A stretch of 64,000 bases of DNA from Acidobacteriota bacterium (GTDB taxonomy: Bacteria; Acidobacteriota; Terriglobia; Acidiferrales; UBA7541), in contig PLUM01000037.1 in NCBI GenBank assembly GCA_003165465.1, forward strand, positions 19,809 to 83,808, written 5' to 3'. A program made the position numbers and the translations under genes. The notes beneath the pieces were generated by a model. That model was given only the letters and a program-made list of their open reading frames with translations. It was not told where the DNA came from and ran no database searches. This document shows, in pieces, positions 63,076 to 64,000 of the stretch. How positions within the stretch are numbered: position 1 is the first letter of the stretch; each line of letters opens with the position of its first letter.

Positions 63076-64000
63076 ATGGTGATCTATCTTCCCGGCGAGC
63101 AGCGCGAACCGGCGCCCGTGGTTGAGCCGTCGTTCGACGAACTCACTCCGCGCGAAATTGTCATCGAGCTGGACAAATACATTGTCGGACAGACCGCCGC
63201 AAAGCGCGCGGTGGCCGTCGCGCTGCGCAACCGCGTGCGCAGACAGAAGCTCACGCCCGAAATGGCGGAAGACGTCCTCCCCAAAAATATCCTGATGATC
63301 GGCCCCACGGGAGTGGGCAAGACGGAAATCGCGCGGCGTCTTGCGCGCCTGGCCGGCTGCCCGTTCGTCAAAGTCGAGGCCTCCAAGTACACCGAGGTCG
63401 GCTATGTGGGCCGCGACGTGGAGTCCATGGTCCGCGATCTGGTGGAGACGTCCATCGACATGGTGCGCGAGGAAAAACTGGACGAGGTGGCCGAGCGCGC
63501 CGAACAGGCCGCGGAAGAGCGCGTGCTCGATCTGCTGCTCCCCGCTTCTCCGGCGCCCGCGCCCGAATCCGCGAACGGTTCCGCTCCGCAGATCGAAGCC
63601 GCGCGCCGCGATCAGCCGGACCGCACACGCGAGAAGCTGCGCGCGCAGTTGCGCGATGGCAAACTCGATCAGCGCCTGGTGGAAGTCGAGGTTCGGGAGC
63701 GTTCCACGCCCGCATTTGAAATTCTTTCGAGCCAGGGCGTCGAGGAAATGGACGTCAACGTCAAGGACATGCTCTCCGGAATGTTTGGACAGCAGAAGAA
63801 GCGCCGCAAGATGACCGTTGCCGAGGCCTTCGATTACCTGATTCAGGAGGAAGAGAGCAAGCTGATCGACATGGATCAAGTGACGCGTGTTGCGGTCGAG
63901 CGCGCCGAGCAAATGGGCATCATCTTCATCGATGAAATCGACAAGATCGCCGGGCGCGAGTCCGGCCACGGCCCGGACGTCTCGCGCGAAGGCGTGCAGC
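63076..64000 (+). CDS. hslU: ATP-dependent protease ATPase subunit HslU (3' end beyond window)
   Basis: Not in the ORF track because it is open at the right edge; 308 codons are visible from ATG 63076. It is the AAA+ unfoldase of the HslUV protease. [20 protein letters not shown] at the N-terminus, Walker [16 protein letters not shown] (about 78), the pore-loop region [14 protein letters not shown] and Walker [12 protein letters not shown] (about 290) are intact. An Ala/Pro-rich stretch ([20 protein letters not shown]) marks the start of the I domain. AAGGTGG lies about 9 nt before the ATG. Confidence 0.95.
   Translation, partial: MVIYLPGEQREPAPVVEPSFDELTPREIVIELDKYIVGQTAAKRAVAVALRNRVRRQKLTPEMAEDVLPKNILMIGPTGVGKTEIARRLARLAGCPFVKVEASKYTEVGYVGRDVESMVRDLVETSIDMVREEKLDEVAERAEQAAEERVLDLLLPASPAPAPESANGSAPQIEAARRDQPDRTREKLRAQLRDGKLDQRLVEVEVRERSTPAFEILSSQGVEEMDVNVKDMLSGMFGQQKKRRKMTVAEAFDYLIQEEESKLIDMDQVTRVAVERAEQMGIIFIDEIDKIAGRESGHGPDVSREGVQ

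Overview
The window reads as a chromosomal segment of a GC-rich, Gram-negative, outer-membrane-bearing bacterium, most likely an acidobacterium (Acidobacteriota). The basis is an Omp85/TamB outer-membrane assembly operon, many different families of intergenic palindromes, and a block of secreted 'DLSGVWMQYPDG' paralogs next to a DUF6152 protein, a combination I associate with soil Acidobacteria. The phylum is an inference; no rRNA or tRNA gene is present to confirm it. I see no CRISPR array, phage or insertion sequence. Most of the window is housekeeping genes.

Layout: 0-1.7 kb holds a TetR (CecR-like) regulator and the start of an HlyD/YbhG-type membrane fusion protein that runs off the left edge. 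2-4.4 kb holds an M3 peptidase and a small membrane protein. 4.4-12.8 kb (minus strand) is an envelope operon: a BamA-like Omp85 with about seven POTRA domains, a SurA-type chaperone without a parvulin domain, TamB, then an NTF2-like secreted protein. 13-17 kb carries a lone ThiF/MoeB-type E1 enzyme and an acyl-CoA ligase/enoyl-CoA hydratase pair. 17.1-26.3 kb is a complete arginine operon, argR-C-B-D-F-G-H-(ArgA-like GNAT)-argJ, with a promoter overlapped by a putative ARG box. 26.5-31.2 kb holds a Memo-like protein, small proteins, a methylmalonyl-CoA mutase large subunit, Maf and TatA. 31.4-37.3 kb holds pyrimidine genes (pyrD and rlpA-pyrF on minus, pyrR-pyrB-pyrC on plus) split by a DUF433/DUF5615 toxin-antitoxin-like pair.

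37.3-45.6 kb is the most unusual part: four copies of an uncharacterised secreted protein family, an intradiol ring-cleavage dioxygenase, two related diheme cytochromes c and a DUF6152 protein. They are arranged as two facing arms and separated by purine/pyrimidine-rich hairpin repeats. 46-64 kb returns to core genes: purN-tyrS, zapA, thiD, a cupin, accD-folC, rpmB, a parvulin lipoprotein, efp, an M24 peptidase, a GT39-like membrane enzyme, a three-domain GH18/NodB/GT2 polysaccharide enzyme, hslV and the first part of hslU.

Intergenic regions carry at least six dispersed palindromic repeat families, including seven copies of an approximately 80-bp element and five copies of the hairpin confined to the 37-44 kb cluster. 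Several signals are readable: a TTGACA promoter with a twin palindromic operator at the TetR gene, the arg promoter, an apparently leaderless hslV promoter, and a probable CTG start for pyrF that overlaps the rlpA stop.
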